Shown here in pieces: positions 1-11,791 of a stretch of DNA of 64,000 bases; position 1 is the stretch's first letter, and each line of letters starts with the position of its first letter. The DNA is from Folioceros fuciformis (Eukaryota; Anthocerotophyta; Anthocerotopsida; Anthocerotales). The notes beneath the pieces were generated by a model. The model saw only the letters and a program-made list of their open reading frames with translations. It ran no database searches and was not told the DNA's origin. Location of the stretch: assembly GCA_049999805.1 (NCBI GenBank), contig JBNGIO010003970.1, positions 17,403 through 81,402 of the forward strand. Reading direction: 5' to 3'. A program made the position numbers and the translations under genes.

Positions 1-840
1 GCGGGATCCAACTGGCTGGCCAGGGTGGATCTGAGCCAGGCTAGAGCCATGAGGAGGCCGAGGGCCGGTTGGTTGGTTGGCTGGCTGCTAAGGAGCCTAG
101 CCAGCAACCCAGCCCGGCCCAGCAACAGGCAGCCCCGCAAGCGGGCCGTCTGGCCAGGTCAAGGAGGGCAGGCGGCTTGGCAGGTGGTATGGCGGGCTAC
201 ACAGGCCGCTGGGTTGGATTCGGGCAGGCAGCCTGGCTGGTCGGCAGGTAGGCGACTTGGCACCGGCGCAGGCAAGTAGCCGGCAGGTGGCAAGTTGGCT
301 GGCTGGCGGGCCGATCCTGGAGGCCCGGCTAGCTGAGGCGCATTAGGGCCGAACCCTGGTAGGTGGGGAGAGTACTGGTTATTGGACCTGAGCGCCAGGG
401 TCAGAGCCCAGCATAGGGATGGTTGGGCATAGATGTGCAGGGCCCCATGCCCGCTACCAGAGTTGAGCGGGGCGAGGTAGGCCGCTGGTCGCGGCTGGCT
501 AGCAGGGGGCTGGGCCGGATCCAGATGGTGGATCCAGGCCGGCTGGCTAGTCGGCTCCAGTCGGCTTGGCTGGATAGGCGACTGGCAAGGCTGCTAAGGA
601 GCAACCAAGCTTGCGGGCTGCCTGCAAGCTGAGGAGCAGCCAGGCCTTGCAGGTAGCCTGGCAAGGGGCTGGCTCAATAGAGGCCGGCGGCTGAGCAGCA
701 ACCAGGCAACCTAGAAGCCGGCGGGCGACCCAACAGCCCAGAGGTTGGCGGATCGAGGCAGCCAGGAGGCCAGATCGACAGATAGGCCTAGCTGGGTCAG
801 CGAGGCGGCCTGGCAATGGATCTAAGCTAGCAGCTAGGCA
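1..840. repeat. GC-rich low-complexity / degenerate minisatellite region
   Basis: The sequence is dominated by variants of GGCTGGCTGG, GGCAGG, CCAGGC and GCTAGC words on both strands, with no fixed period I could hold over several units. All six frames are open for 60-110 codons because of this composition, and the predicted peptides are rich in Ala, Arg, Gly, Trp and Leu without any domain. I treat the ORFs here as artefacts of the repeat. It could be the edge of a larger satellite block that continues to the left of the window. Confidence 0.6.
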
Positions 841-1984
841 GGCGAATCGAAGCAGAAGCCATTCAAGATGGGGCCGGATTCAGTCGCCCAGTATCGGATA
901 AAAGGGGGGTGGTTGAGCTGGAGGGGTCGCGGCCGTTTTTTCTTAGATTTCTTGGTGGCTGGACAGAAGGCAAAAAGCGGAGTCACAAAACCACTGGCCG
1001 CTGCCTCTAAATTATCCTCAGCCTTGCTCAGCTCGGGGACCTTATGGCTGGGAAGCACACTCTGGCTGGCCTCTAGTAGCATCTGCAGCAACAACAGACA
1101 AGCTTGGTGAAGGTCTCGTCTGGGCGAGGTCAGATGGGCAAGGGGGTGGCGTTGCACCCAGGTGGCATCCAGGTCAGCCGACAGCTAATAGGGTGCATGA
1201 TGGCCGGATCTAGCAAGCCAAACAGACTGGCGGTGGGCTGGTTGGAACTTGGCTGAAGCATTTGGGCTGGCAGGCAAATCAAGGGAGGCTGGTGGAGAAA
1301 AGGTTGCTCGTCTCGGGGACTGAGGGTGTGCTGAGGCACCTGACTGGAATCAAATAAGGAATAAGAGGTGAGATCGAGGAAGCCTCAAGAAGTTGATACC
1401 CTGTCACCTAGGGTCGTGGATGGAGACGTAGGAGGCGGTCCAGTGGAGAGACGAGCAAGGACTGCTGGGGATTTGACTGGGGTGATGCATTCCCTATACC
1501 ATGGCCAGCCAGTGGCCGTAATTAGCATACGGCTTGCCATCTGCGGGTAGTGGGTGGGAACCGACTCTCTACCGCAGGCGAAGAGCCTGATGCTAATTAC
1601 AACGATGATGGGTGGTGGTTGCCATTCCAGGACGCAGCGCCATGGGGCCATCCGCTCAAGGGCATCAACCCAACAGACCCTTCCAGCAGCTTGGAAGGTG
1701 GCCAGCCAAGGACGCAAGTGGCACATGGCGTTCCATCCATTAGTAGCAACCCTAGTTGCTTGTAGGCCGAAGGTGGTAGCATAGGGGTGCTACTAGTGGT
1801 GGGAAGCCCAGTGATGGTTATGTTGACAGGAATAGTGGAATGTCACCTCCACCTTGCAAGGTGCTCCTCCAGGGTGCTAGATGGTGATTTGCCGGGGCAT
1901 GAATTTTGACTGGCAGGATGGAGGGAAGGGCTTGAAGGAGGAAGACTCCAAAGAATGCAGGATGAGCTGATCCGGGAGAGGGGT
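841..1984. other. Intergenic stretch without recognised gene
   Basis: Composition becomes ordinary after about 840. Short open frames of 60-113 codons exist on both strands, but none carries a domain I recognise, plausible splice structure or codon regularity. I see no RNA gene or terminal repeat here. Confidence 0.4.
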
Positions 1985-2002
1985 GAGGTGTGTTGAGAAG
2001 CC

Positions 2003-2262
2003 TAGGTTAGGTCTAGGTCAGACCTAGGTCGGGTTAGGTCTAGGTCAGACCTAGGTCGGGTTAGGTCTAGGTCAGACCTAGGTCGGGTTAGGTCTAGGTC
2101 AGACCTAGGTCGGAATAGGTCTAGGCCAGACCTAGGACGGGTTAGGTCTAGGCCAGACCTAGGCCGGGTTAGGTCTAGGTCAGATCTAGGTCAGGTTAGG
2201 TCTAGGTTAGACTTAGGTCGGGTTAGGTCTAGGTTAGACCTAGGTCAGGTTTAGGTTAGAAC
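2003..2262 (+). repeat. 27-bp minisatellite with internal inverted repeat (about 9-10 units)
   Basis: A 27-nt unit beginning TTAGGTCTAGGTC and ending CCTAGGTCGGG repeats head to tail about nine to ten times. Late units are diverged (AGACTTAGG, AGATCTAGG). Each unit contains GGTCT...AGACC and CCTAGG half-sites, so each copy can fold into a small hairpin and the array reads similarly on both strands. Function is unknown. It resembles neither the plant telomere repeat nor a CRISPR array, since there are no unique spacers. Confidence 0.9.
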
Positions 2263-2279
2263 GGGGCGTAGGATGGTTT

Positions 2280-4020
2280 AGGTCAGAGACAGAGATGGTT
2301 AGGTAGTTGACTCAGGTTAACCCTAGTAGAAAGAGGTGGAGGGCTAGGCAGTATAAGAGGGGGGAGACCTACCATTGAGAGGGGCTGTCTACGGTGCGAT
2401 TTCCCTGGACCTTGTGTGCAAAACTCTTGGCTTAGGGCGCTGAGCCGGTTGAGACTGAACCAAGGTCCTGATTTCCCTTGTCACTAGGGGAATGTGGAGA
2501 ATCCCAAGACTGCCAAGATCCGTATGGCCGGATCCGCAAGGGCTGAATGATTCGCAGGCTAGCTGAAGTGAAGTGACAGGACCGTGAGCCAGGAGGGCTA
2601 TTTAGTCCTAGCATCTACACTACGCTTGAAGGCTGTAAGGAGTGAAGCCGTTGTGTCCCAACTTCCAGGGGATAGCTGAAGCAAAGAGAGGAAGAGTTGG
2701 AGTGAAGTGCCTAGAAGTGAAGAGTGAGTTGCTGATGTGCAGGAGTGTGTGCTGAAGTGAAGGGAGAAGGGTTGAAGTGAAGAAGGAAGGACTGAAGTGG
2801 GGATCATGAAAAGTTGAAGAATTGAAGATCTAGAATGTGAGTTGTGTGAGTTGATTTGAAGATAGGCTAGGCTTCTGACCCCCTTGTTGTGTGCGTGTGG
2901 ACAGGTCTATAGACCGGCTGATAGGTAGAAGCGTGAGTAGATAGCTGTGGGTGTTCCTTGACACTAGTTCACTCCCTTGGGAGCGAATCATAAGACTGCA
3001 ATGACAATAAGGGGAGGTGTGGTCCTTTGATGTTCCTTGGATGCAAAAAATCACTCCACAATGGTGTATTATGATCATGAACATATTTGATTATGTCGTC
3101 TTTGAATATACGGTATGTAGATAAATGGTTTCCTCTCCATCAAACATAAACTTTAGTGCACCGATACACCGGCCCACTGAAAGTAAGATTCTCTTTTTTC
3201 TTAAACTTTTGGAGTTTGAAGGCCTCAGGTCCCACCTTGTCGTGGGCTTGAAGCGAATATACGGATATCGATTATGTCCAACTCACGTCAATATAAGTGG
3301 TTTTGGAAAAAGGCTAAAATATAGATATGTGACTAGGATGACATAAACTCAAATTTGCACCAAACGGGCTTTGTGGAATACGATTCTTAGGCACATACCT
3401 TGTTTATTATTCTTTGGACCTAAAGTCTAGACAATAGTCATAAAAGCTAAGTATATCCTATCTATTTTATCGACCCCTAAGGTTCCGATTGTCCATAGAT
3501 GTTGATCTCAGAAACTCGGTGAGGCAGCAGTCAACTAGTAGACTTGAATGGGCTGCCAAAGTGGTAGGAGTGTTAGCTACTAGTGGGCTTGGGACCATGG
3601 CGATGGGGGGTGGCATTGGTGAAGTGGGCCCAAGAGGACACTACTACAATTATCAAGTAATATTACGGTGTTTTGTTACATGATATGTTACGGTATCCAA
3701 GAAGTGTTATACCGCTAGTTACTGGTAGGGGTTTGGCCATGCAGGCCACCTATTGTAACAATAGCTGTAACACTTTCGACGTCGACCCTGCTCCTTCATT
3801 TGAATGCCCTCCGCCTGCTAGACGCACGGTGCTCGCCGTGCCCATGCATTTATCGTATGACGTGGGGAGCGACGCCGAGGGTGCCATTTATGTTTTCCCA
3901 AGTGTTGTGGTTGGTCAGTTGATTGTAACGCCACTAGACCTTTTAGCACGCATACCAACTAACAGTACATATTATGACCACAAAGCCCCTGATGTCGCTT
4001 CAACACATTACATAAAAGGC
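2280..4020. other. Intergenic stretch, no gene recognised
   Basis: This stretch moves from a GC-balanced to a more AT-rich composition. The segment 2640-2830 is built from GAAGTGAAG/GTTGAAG-like words, a degenerate purine-rich repeat. Open frames up to 119 codons (3673-4032, +) show no domain I recognise. No terminal repeats or RNA genes were seen. Confidence 0.35.
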
Positions 4021-4584
4021 TCATACTTGTAGACAGTGCAAGGGGTTTAGCCCTCCCTCAGACAAACAATGTGCGGCGTCCAAGAACAGTGATGTTCCGC
4101 AAAGGAAAAAGAAGCTAGCTACCCTTCTTATCATTCCTGCACGTTCACAATCTTCATTCAATATCAGCGCCTCATACATGCAATGTATGGCCTTCTTTGG
4201 GATCCAAATATCTACCCTCAAATACTTCACCTACCAGAGGTTGTGCAAGGGTTCTATGTAGAAGAGGTACCCATGGGATCGGCCACCAATCATCCCATAC
4301 AAAAGTCCTTCGCAAAGGGCAATGCATGCCTCCACTATGCATTCAATTGCCTCTACCAACTGGAAATGAACTTCCTCATTCATAGCAAAGTCTGCGTATG
4401 CCACGAAATGGTCCAACCTATTAATAGTGAACAACAAATGAGTTTTGTGTCTGAAGAAGTTTGCAGTGTCCAATTTCCTTTGCACAATTGTCAGCATTCC
4501 ACAAAGGTTGCCTATGGATGTGAACATTGGCTTCAAGGCATGCTCGAGACCTGTCCACAAAGGTTGTCTACAAGGGTCCCACAC
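4021..4584 (-). pseudogene. Relic ORF of unknown family, one in-frame stop
   Basis: Reading on the minus strand, a frame of about 117 codons (4584 to 4231) ends in a stop and continues in the same frame for another 69 codons to 4021. The combined reading of about 187 residues has ordinary amino-acid composition and no low complexity, which suggests eroded coding sequence. I do not recognise the family. Given the other mobile-element debris around it, an old transposon-encoded protein is the simplest reading, but that is inference. Confidence 0.3.
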
Positions 4585-5359
4585 GAGTCAGAGCTCCCTC
4601 ACATAAACGTGACCTCCCCATGTCCACTTGTGGTAATGTACCTCCTCTTGCAAGGACAATCAAAGGTTTCCACATATATGCGCCTCCTTGTTGTGTGCAG
4701 TTATTCCTCGGCCAAATTGTGGATTGGTTTGCTCTACCTAAACATAAAACAAGTGCTCGTCAAGATATGTTGTGCAGTACAGCTTTTCCCTTGATGTCTC
4801 CATGAGAACAACCATCATGTTCTTTAGCCACACTATTCGCAGCTCCTAAATTGCCTTATGCATCGATTGTGCGAGTTCCCTTGCTCAGCCTAGCATCGAC
4901 AAGCCTAGTCTCTCACTACAAGCACCCCAAACCTTGACCTGATCATCAACAACATGGACAAGGAGTGGTTTTTAGTTCAGGATGAAAAACCAAGGGATTA
5001 CTCTACGTCTTGGGTTCCCGTGTTGTCATTGTGGATTAATGGCTTCAAGGACGAGAGGAATATGAGGCCGTCAGGGCAGGCTGGATTTTATGTGCTTCAG
5101 TGGATGGAGTGGAGGACGAAACTCACATAATTTTTTGCTCACAAGACATCCACCAAGCCACATTATAGACGATTACGATATGCACTCCATGATTCTTTTG
5201 AAAATTTCAAAGGTTGTTCCATGTAGATGCGAGCCTAGATGGATGAAAAGTGCGCTTTGAGGCGCTATTCAAGTTCAAGACGTGAGTATTTTATGTCGGC
5301 ATAGTTAGTTAGATAAGTTCACCCTAATCTCAGTTAATTGAAGCTTTGAATACAATACA

Positions 5360-7920
5360 AAATGTTCACTATAAAGCCGAACCCTAATCACTTGTTTGCT
5401 GATGCTTACAAGGCCGAGGGGCAATTCACGAGGACTGTGTTGCGTTACATTGCAGAGGTGTCATCAAGAACCGGGCATTGCAAGCTAGGATTGGAGAGGA
5501 CCGGGAGCAATAGAACCTTCAAGTTCCTAGTGCGGTGCAAAGAGGGAGAGAGCGCAGCGCAAGGATCACTTCCCAAACCATGCCACAGATGCAACCGGAA
5601 CTATCTGAAGACAAGATCCTAATGTCGTCAGGACCAAAGGAAGAGGAGGTGGAGAAGGGGATAGGGTCTTTAGCAGAAGATAGTTTTGATGAAGCTTTGG
5701 GAGGCGGATAGTTTGGCAATGAAGAGGAAGACTCTAATGAGTCTCCCGCGGAATCACAACTCCAAAACGAAGACAGAAGGAGGTGCGCCGGCCAGACGAC
5801 GCACCCACCAAGGAGTCTCGGAAGCCTATGGTGGCATCTCCTGTTAAATCTAGGCGCAAAATTGCAGGTAGGTGGGAACAAGACTAGCAAATCGATTGTC
5901 ATCCAATTCACGTTTGGGCTCTAACATTCATTGTCTTCTATAGCAGAGAATGCCTTAGTGCTCACGAAGAAACGCAAACAGCCGGCCACAAAGACTAGTG
6001 ACGTGACTCTAACCCAGCAAAAGAAACGAGGGAAACACGCAGTTGTGGATTACGTGGAACCTCCAAAACCTGTGGACACTGATGCCGAAAGGCTAGAGCG
6101 TATCTCGCAAGACTAGGTCTACCTCAATTGTGTCAAGAAGAAAGCTTATGCCAAATAAATAAGGTCCACTATATTTGATTTGCATGTAGACACCTTACAC
6201 CCTTCTTTGTTTCTCACAGCAGATGGTCAAATACGAAAGGTTGACAAAGCCTCGATGAAATCATTTGTAAGACAAATGAAGTATGGTCCAGTGAAAGAGG
6301 GAGTGTTGCCATTACTCTGTATGATTGATCCTGCACAAGCTAAAAAGAATGAAAGCACACAACGGATGAACAGTTGATGAAATTTCAACCCGCGTTTGCG
6401 AAAGTGGTAAGCCTGACATTTCATATCACCCCTTAATTAGAGCTTTGTGGTTTGTGTTGTTTAACAGTTTTGATGATGTTCAATTCAATGTGGAAGGGCG
6501 TTGGTAGAACGGCGCCCTACAGGGTGCTTTGTGGGAGTGCGCCGGTCTACCAGCGCACTCCAGGGTTTTGTGTGGGAGGGCGTCGGTCTACCAGCGCACT
6601 CCAGGGTTTTGTGTGGGTGGGCGCCGATAGGCTGGCGCACTCTAGGGTCTTGTGTGGGAGTTTGCTAGTAGACCGGCACACTCCCAATTGATATTGTTTG
6701 TTTTTTGTTGTTTGTTTATTGATACTGTTTGTTTTTTTTCAGAAACTAGGAGACTTTGTCAACCTTGAATTGCTACCTAAGCCATTCTAGGATTTTGTTT
6801 ACTTTGCTTGCAATTGGAAATGGATGGAAGAAGAAAAACAGAAGCTTGCGAGTGCAGATCTGGACGTTGGTCTTTGTGAATTTAGAGTTTTGAATGCGAA
6901 TGAGAAGGTGAAGTATTAGGTAATCCAACGGAATGCACTGGAAATGAAAGCGTTTCTAGCTAAGCGTCCATACACAATGCTTTTCGCGGACTTGCCAAGA
7001 GGTCTCTAGAAATAGGAGTACGACTAATAACTAAAAAAAAAGAAAGAGCTGGAGGAAGTATTAAGCAGCTTCAATGAATGTACAAGTAGCACAATGAAAA
7101 CCGGATTGTGTTCATGCATGGAGTTGATGGAATAACATAAGCGTTGGAAACATTGTGTCCATGGTGCAAGAAGGGCACAATTCAGACATTGATATGGAAG
7201 AAGACTAACATTCCTCTGAATGCAGGTGCTATAGAGATAGTAGAATATCTCATATAGGGCAATGCTGTGAAAACGGAAACATCTGTGGGTAAGGCTCCTC
7301 TCTTTGCTGAACATGGGTTTCTTCTACCTAGGGACGTTATGGGACTATTGTTAAGAAACACTTGTTTCACTTGGCTGATTCAATGGTCGTGTCGCCATAT
7401 CACAAGGCTTTGGGCTTATTGTCGATGCTCGTACACATGTTTTCAACAGATGGAGATTGGGTAGTAGATGCATTTGCTGGTTTAGGTTCCTTTCTTCAAG
7501 CTGCCACTCAATGAGGCCAAAATGTGGTTGCGATTGACGTAGATGTTAGGTGCATTATGTATATGTAGCAAAGAGTGCATGGCATTAGCAACCTTCCAGA
7601 CACGGATGAGGAAGTGACGACAAAGACGTTTCCAAGTGGTCATCGAAGTTCTATGCTAAGGAGGTGTGTGCTGACAGGAATATAGAGAGGAGAATGCAAG
7701 TATACAGCCTGCTTGGGAAAAAGGGAGAACGTCTACAACTGGCAACTGATAGACCAGCAGAGGAGCTTTATGTGACCACAATTTGGGATGAAAACTGTAC
7801 ACTTCCACCCCAAACTGTGGACGCTCTAGAGTTTTCGCTGTTGGAAGTTGGAGGCGATGACTTCGCGGAAACAGAGGACCAACATTTGAAGGACGTAGAT
7901 GTCATAGTGGACTCTTGAAG
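5360..7920 (+). pseudogene. Eroded mobile-element-like coding region with DNA-methyltransferase-like fragment
   Basis: Several plus-strand open pieces (5362-5622, 5931-6116, 6180-6377, 7664-7918) have protein-like composition but are broken by stops. Between them, 6977-7009 reads MLFADLPRGL, and 7360-7512 reads through GDWVVDAFAGLGSFLQAA, a stop, and then GQNVVAIDVDVRC in the same frame. The second piece resembles the SAM-binding motif I (FxGxG, followed by an acidic residue after the next strand) of amino-methyltransferases. The first could be a decayed (D)PP(Y) motif IV. Motif IV before motif I is the beta-class order. Stops between and inside the pieces argue for a dead gene. The rest of the relic is unidentified, and the methyltransferase call is moderate. 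Confidence 0.4.
6485..6690 (+). repeat. Tandem repeat of about 41-42 bp with hairpin core (4-5 units)
   Basis: Units share GGTCTACCAGCGCACTCC followed by AGGGTTTTGTGTGGGAG. The core GTGCGCC-GGTCTACC-AGCGCAC is an imperfect palindrome, so each unit can form a hairpin. Outer units are diverged (GTTGGTAGAACGGCGCCC at the left; GTAGACCGGCACACTCCC at the right). It sits inside the eroded coding region and interrupts it. Confidence 0.8.
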
Positions 7921-8955
7921 CAAACGTTGAAGGACATTAAATTATAGGATACACAGTTGGTTGTTGTCTTGTTCAATGTTTACGACACTCTTGTCTTTTT
8001 CTCATAGTACTATGTTACATTTTGTATGGCCTCTGACATCGCGTCTCCTTTTGAAATGAATGTTGACGGTAATCTCTATACATAGTCATGCTGCCGATAT
8101 TCAAATTATCCGCGACGACAATAAAATTCAGAATGTGTTTTTCAAGTCGTTATCAAAAGTCAAGGAGCCATCTCTCTCGCATATGACTGTTCATTCTTAA
8201 CATTGTAATTTATTGTAGGTAAGTGATGTGGAAACGGGAAATTTTAAAAAGCCTAAAATGGGCTATGTGGAATAAGTGCGTCAGGTGCAGACCCTGTTGA
8301 TCATTTGAGCAATGGCAGCAGCTGTGAGGGCTTGTGCGCCAACTAACTACCTTCACACAATACTAGGAGCCAATGCACCTGACACCGTTGGACATGTTAG
8401 TCGAAACAAATTTTCAACCAACACAATATGGCCTTCCATAGGCAACCAATTTAGGTGGCTTCATGGTGGCAGGGAAATGGAGGACCTGAAGGCGTTGTGA
8501 ATGGTCCTCAATAGGTGAGATGCGATCAGAAACGGAAAGGAGATGGAAATTCTGGCACCCGCACCAAAAAGGCAAGAGGAAAACGGGCACTGATGAGCGA
8601 TAAGGTAGTGAGGTTTGCTGCACGGCAGTTCGACCAAAGCTGATTTCTTCAAGAATTTCATATATTCATACCCTATCTTGTGCCCCTGAACCCTTTGATT
8701 GTGGACATCCATTGCTGGGTCTTCACGGAGTGCCAACACCCCGCAAGCCAGACATCCCACAGATAGGCCGATTGTGTGTGAGTTCCAACCGGATGAAGCC
8801 GACGCCGATCAGGGTTGGAATGCCTATTGATGTCCGTGCACCAACGAATAAATCCATCCCAAAGCACAAACCCCGACCCGTGTGCCAATGACGTCAATCG
8901 GTTTATGCAAAAGGCTAGTACTGCATGAATGGAAAATTGTTCCCCATAGGCAGGG
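7921..8955. other. Intergenic stretch, no gene recognised
   Basis: Short open frames on both strands (up to 99 codons) overlap each other and lack domains. The minus frames at 8461-8760 and 8673-8897 have protein-like composition but are short. I see no repeat or RNA gene. Confidence 0.3.
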
Positions 8956-9086
8956 ATTCAATCCCATCTGCTTTCATTTTTCCATGTTTTCAGGCGCGAT
9001 TCAATCCTCATCTCCTTTCATAGCTCCTTGCTATCAGGCCCGATTCAATCCCTGTTTGCTTTCATTGCTCCATGTTGTCAGGCGCG
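8956..9086 (+). repeat. Three tandem units of 43-44 bp
   Basis: Three consecutive units begin ATTCAATCC and end TCAGGCGCG or TCAGGCCCG, starting at 8956, 8999 and 9043. Within units the TTTCAT and CTCCATG words are conserved. There are too few and too diverged copies for a CRISPR array, and the host is eukaryotic. Confidence 0.8.
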
Positions 9087-9599
9087 TATGCGAAGGAGGT
9101 TTGAATGGCTAACAGCCGCAAAACGTCCCATGAAAGCATTCCTCGCGTAGTATCCACGCTTAGAAGTTTGGGCTGGTGTGTGTCAACGGTGCCCTAGCAG
9201 AAGCCCTCATTGGTGGGTAGGTTGGGAAGCCGAAGCTAAAACTCAAGCTATGGGCAAAGGGGAAAAGTGTAAGAAACGTTTTTGTAATGGCCTTCATGTT
9301 ACACATGTATAACAATGTTGGTGGATTGACAATCGTAACAACGATGGGAAATTATGTTACACTGAGCCTTAATCTTGTTATAGACATGCGTAATAATAAG
9401 AGCGGTTCCCTGCAGTAGTGGGAGACTCTTCTCTTCTGATGGCAATTGGTAAGTTTTTTGTCCTCGACTGTGGTAGGTCTAAGGGCGATAAGGGTCTAGT
9501 CAGTGAGGGGGCTCGACTTTGAATCGATCCAACCAAATTGGAAGTTACAGTCTGAGGGTTTGGTGAAAGATCCACGGCCACATCGCCTGCTACAATGAC

Positions 9600-10915
9600 C
9601 TCTTCGACAAACTCCTAGAGTACTCGCAATACTACTCCATGGTAAAAGGTGAAGCTGTCGTCCAACTGTTGGATTGCATCTATAACCATTCTCCAGAGAG
9701 TTCCATACTCCGCTCTTCATCACGACTTCAACAAGTCATCATGGTGGGCCGCGGCTACAGCTACATACCTCCAGAGATCCTTGAGTGTTATAAAGGTGGC
9801 TCGGGCCTCTTCTCATAGCTGCAATGTGGTAACCACCTCCACCTGCATCTTGAGGAGCCCGACCTTAGAGTAGATGCTTTGGCTTCGAGCTCCCTTACCT
9901 TGACCTAGAGCTCGCTGTTCTCCGCCCTGAGCTTTTGCATGCGCTCCAGCAACCCATTTCGCTCATTAGTCCATAGCTCCCCATGATTGTAGAGGTTCTC
10001 ACGCAGTAGATTTATTTCGGTGTGCAAGGTTCGAATCTCATGTTGGACTATCTTCTCCACAACCTCGGAGTTGCGTAGTCTCACTCGAAATTATTGTGTT
10101 TGTCGGGGTGAATTCGTTCCCTTCCAAGTGAGCTCCTTCTTGGTATCGAGGGCTTGGTTCTTTCCCTTCATATTGATTGCAGTCCGCCAGATGTTGCTTG
10201 CAGGCTTTCTGCATGTTCGTCTCCCTCTTCATCCATATCATGTGTTCCTCCATATGAGCTGCCTCCATGGAGGATTCTCTGGTGGTCTCCAGCCTGCTGC
10301 ACTGGGCTTGGGCTTCCTCAAGTTGCCATGCTAAGGCCGCGGTCTCCTTCGCTCTCTTTGAGCTTTGTTCCTTAAGCTTTGAGAGTAGCAAAGTTGACCT
10401 TTGTGTCTGAGGGATAGTGACCTCTGTGGCCACTATCCCTCGGGTCGCCTACATCGCTCCCTCTGAGGTGGCTCCAAAGTCAAAATGATGGTTCGCAGGT
10501 GATCGGGCCCTCCCAAATGACGTCCAAATGGCCCGCCTCATCGCCTTTGGATCTATGATGCCCCCTTCGATTAAGTCCTCTAGGACAATAGACCAAGGCA
10601 GCGTCCACCTTGGATCGTGTTCCTCCTCTACGGGCCATGGGCTAGTAGCTAGCATGACTCCAGCCGGGGGTGGATAGGGGGAGTAGGGCCCTCTCCCCTT
10701 CTTTCTCCCATGTGGGGACAAGAGCCTCTTTACTCTGGACGGCCCTATCCCGTGCTTCTCGTTCTAATCCGATTGTGCCGCCATCTGGACCAACTCCATT
10801 CGTTTGGTCTGCTCTTTGTTCATTAGAGTAGGTAGTAGGAGGGGAGACCGAGAATATCTGTAGGAGGAATTGAAGTGTGTATACAATCTTGAATAGAGCG
10901 ATTGGTTCCATATTT
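9600..10915 (-). pseudogene. Eroded coiled-coil ORF(s), probably from a repeat family
   Basis: On the minus strand a frame of 131 codons (10433-10038) is rich in Glu, Lys, Gln and Ala with heptad-like spacing, for example KAKETAALAWQLEEAQAQ-like segments. Its theme continues through frames with stops: NGLLERMQKLRAENSEL near 9950, and DLWRYVAVAAAHHDDLLKS near 9740. Upstream frames at 10449-10721 and 10642-10911 add a Pro/Arg-rich segment. The combined picture is a long coiled-coil protein broken by at least three stops. I do not recognise the family. A retrotransposon gag-like or lineage-specific repeated gene is possible, with no enzymatic domain seen. Confidence 0.4.
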
Positions 10916-11425
10916 AGACACTTGTCTTGAAGACCCGCAAAACCTTATGGGACTCTCTTCAAAGACATCTAGGTAGCATGTCGTTGATATGTTGTGGAAA
11001 TTACAAAGTATATATCGCATATTATCATATCACATTCATCAGGATATATCGGAGATAAGGTATGAGTTAATGAACCCGGCATAGTTCGAACTTTGGAAAT
11101 TTGGAAACGGCCGCAAAACCAACACTTAAAATAAAAAAAGAAAATAAACATATCACTGGAGTCCGGCCGAAAGTCAAGTAAAAAGTTCAATAATTTGGCA
11201 TCTACACCTTCTATCGAAGTTGAAGTGTGGAGTTCGTATAAAGATCGTCTTCTTGATTTGTTTGACCGAATCATCGAAGAGAAGGAAAGGGTTATTCAAA
11301 GTTTAGCAAGGATTGTGCACGACCTTCAATTGAACCTCATCCAAGCTGAAGGCGTAAGAACTTTATGTGGGCTTTGGGAATATCTATAGGAGGAATTGAA
11401 GTGTTTATACAATCTTGAACAGAGT
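10851..11425. repeat. Pair of about 48-bp direct repeats 526 bp apart
   Basis: The segment at about 10852-10899 (GAATATCTGTAGGAGGAATT, then GAAGTGT.TATACAATCTTGAA) recurs at about 11378-11425 with three or four substitutions. The 478 bp between them contain a 64-codon plus-strand frame (11195-11389) of coiled-coil character. Such a pair could be short long-terminal-repeat remnants or a local duplication. No primer-binding site or polypurine tract was identified. Confidence 0.6.
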
Positions 11426-11524
11426 CCTACCAAGAAGGAGAGCCCTAGCTTATATCCAAACCTTTGCTGGCTAGATGGCTAGACTATCATTATTTTACAC
11501 AAGGGCATATGGAGCGGCACCCTA

Positions 11525-11760
11525 AACCCTTAGCAACACTTACAAAAAGAGCTCTTTATCCAAAAGTACTTACAAAAAGAATTAGGAACACTTACAAAAA
11601 GGGCTCTTTATTTAACAATACTTACAATAAGAGTCAACAATACTTAGAAAAAGAGCCAACAATACTTACAAAAAGAGCTCTTTATTCAACAATACTTATA
11701 AAAAGAGTCAACAATACTTAAAAAAAACTCTTTATTCAACAATACTCACAAAAGGAGTAT
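11525..11760 (+). repeat. AT-rich short tandem repeats (CAACAATACTTACAAAAAGAG-type)
   Basis: About ten degenerate copies of a word near AATACTTACAAAAAGAG alternate with GCTCTTTATTCAAC, giving a higher-order period of roughly 40-60 nt. The plus frame through it is only open because of the repeat. Confidence 0.75.
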
Positions 11761-11791
11761 AACGATATCCATCCAACATGTTACTATGTAC

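Noticed and set aside
25-816. Several 60-90-codon frames on both strands
   Set aside because: They follow the GGCTGG-type low-complexity sequence, overlap one another in opposite directions and encode biased Trp/Ala/Arg/Gly peptides without domains.
2003-2262. Possible CRISPR array
   Set aside because: Units are contiguous with no unique spacers, and the surrounding genes are eukaryotic with introns.
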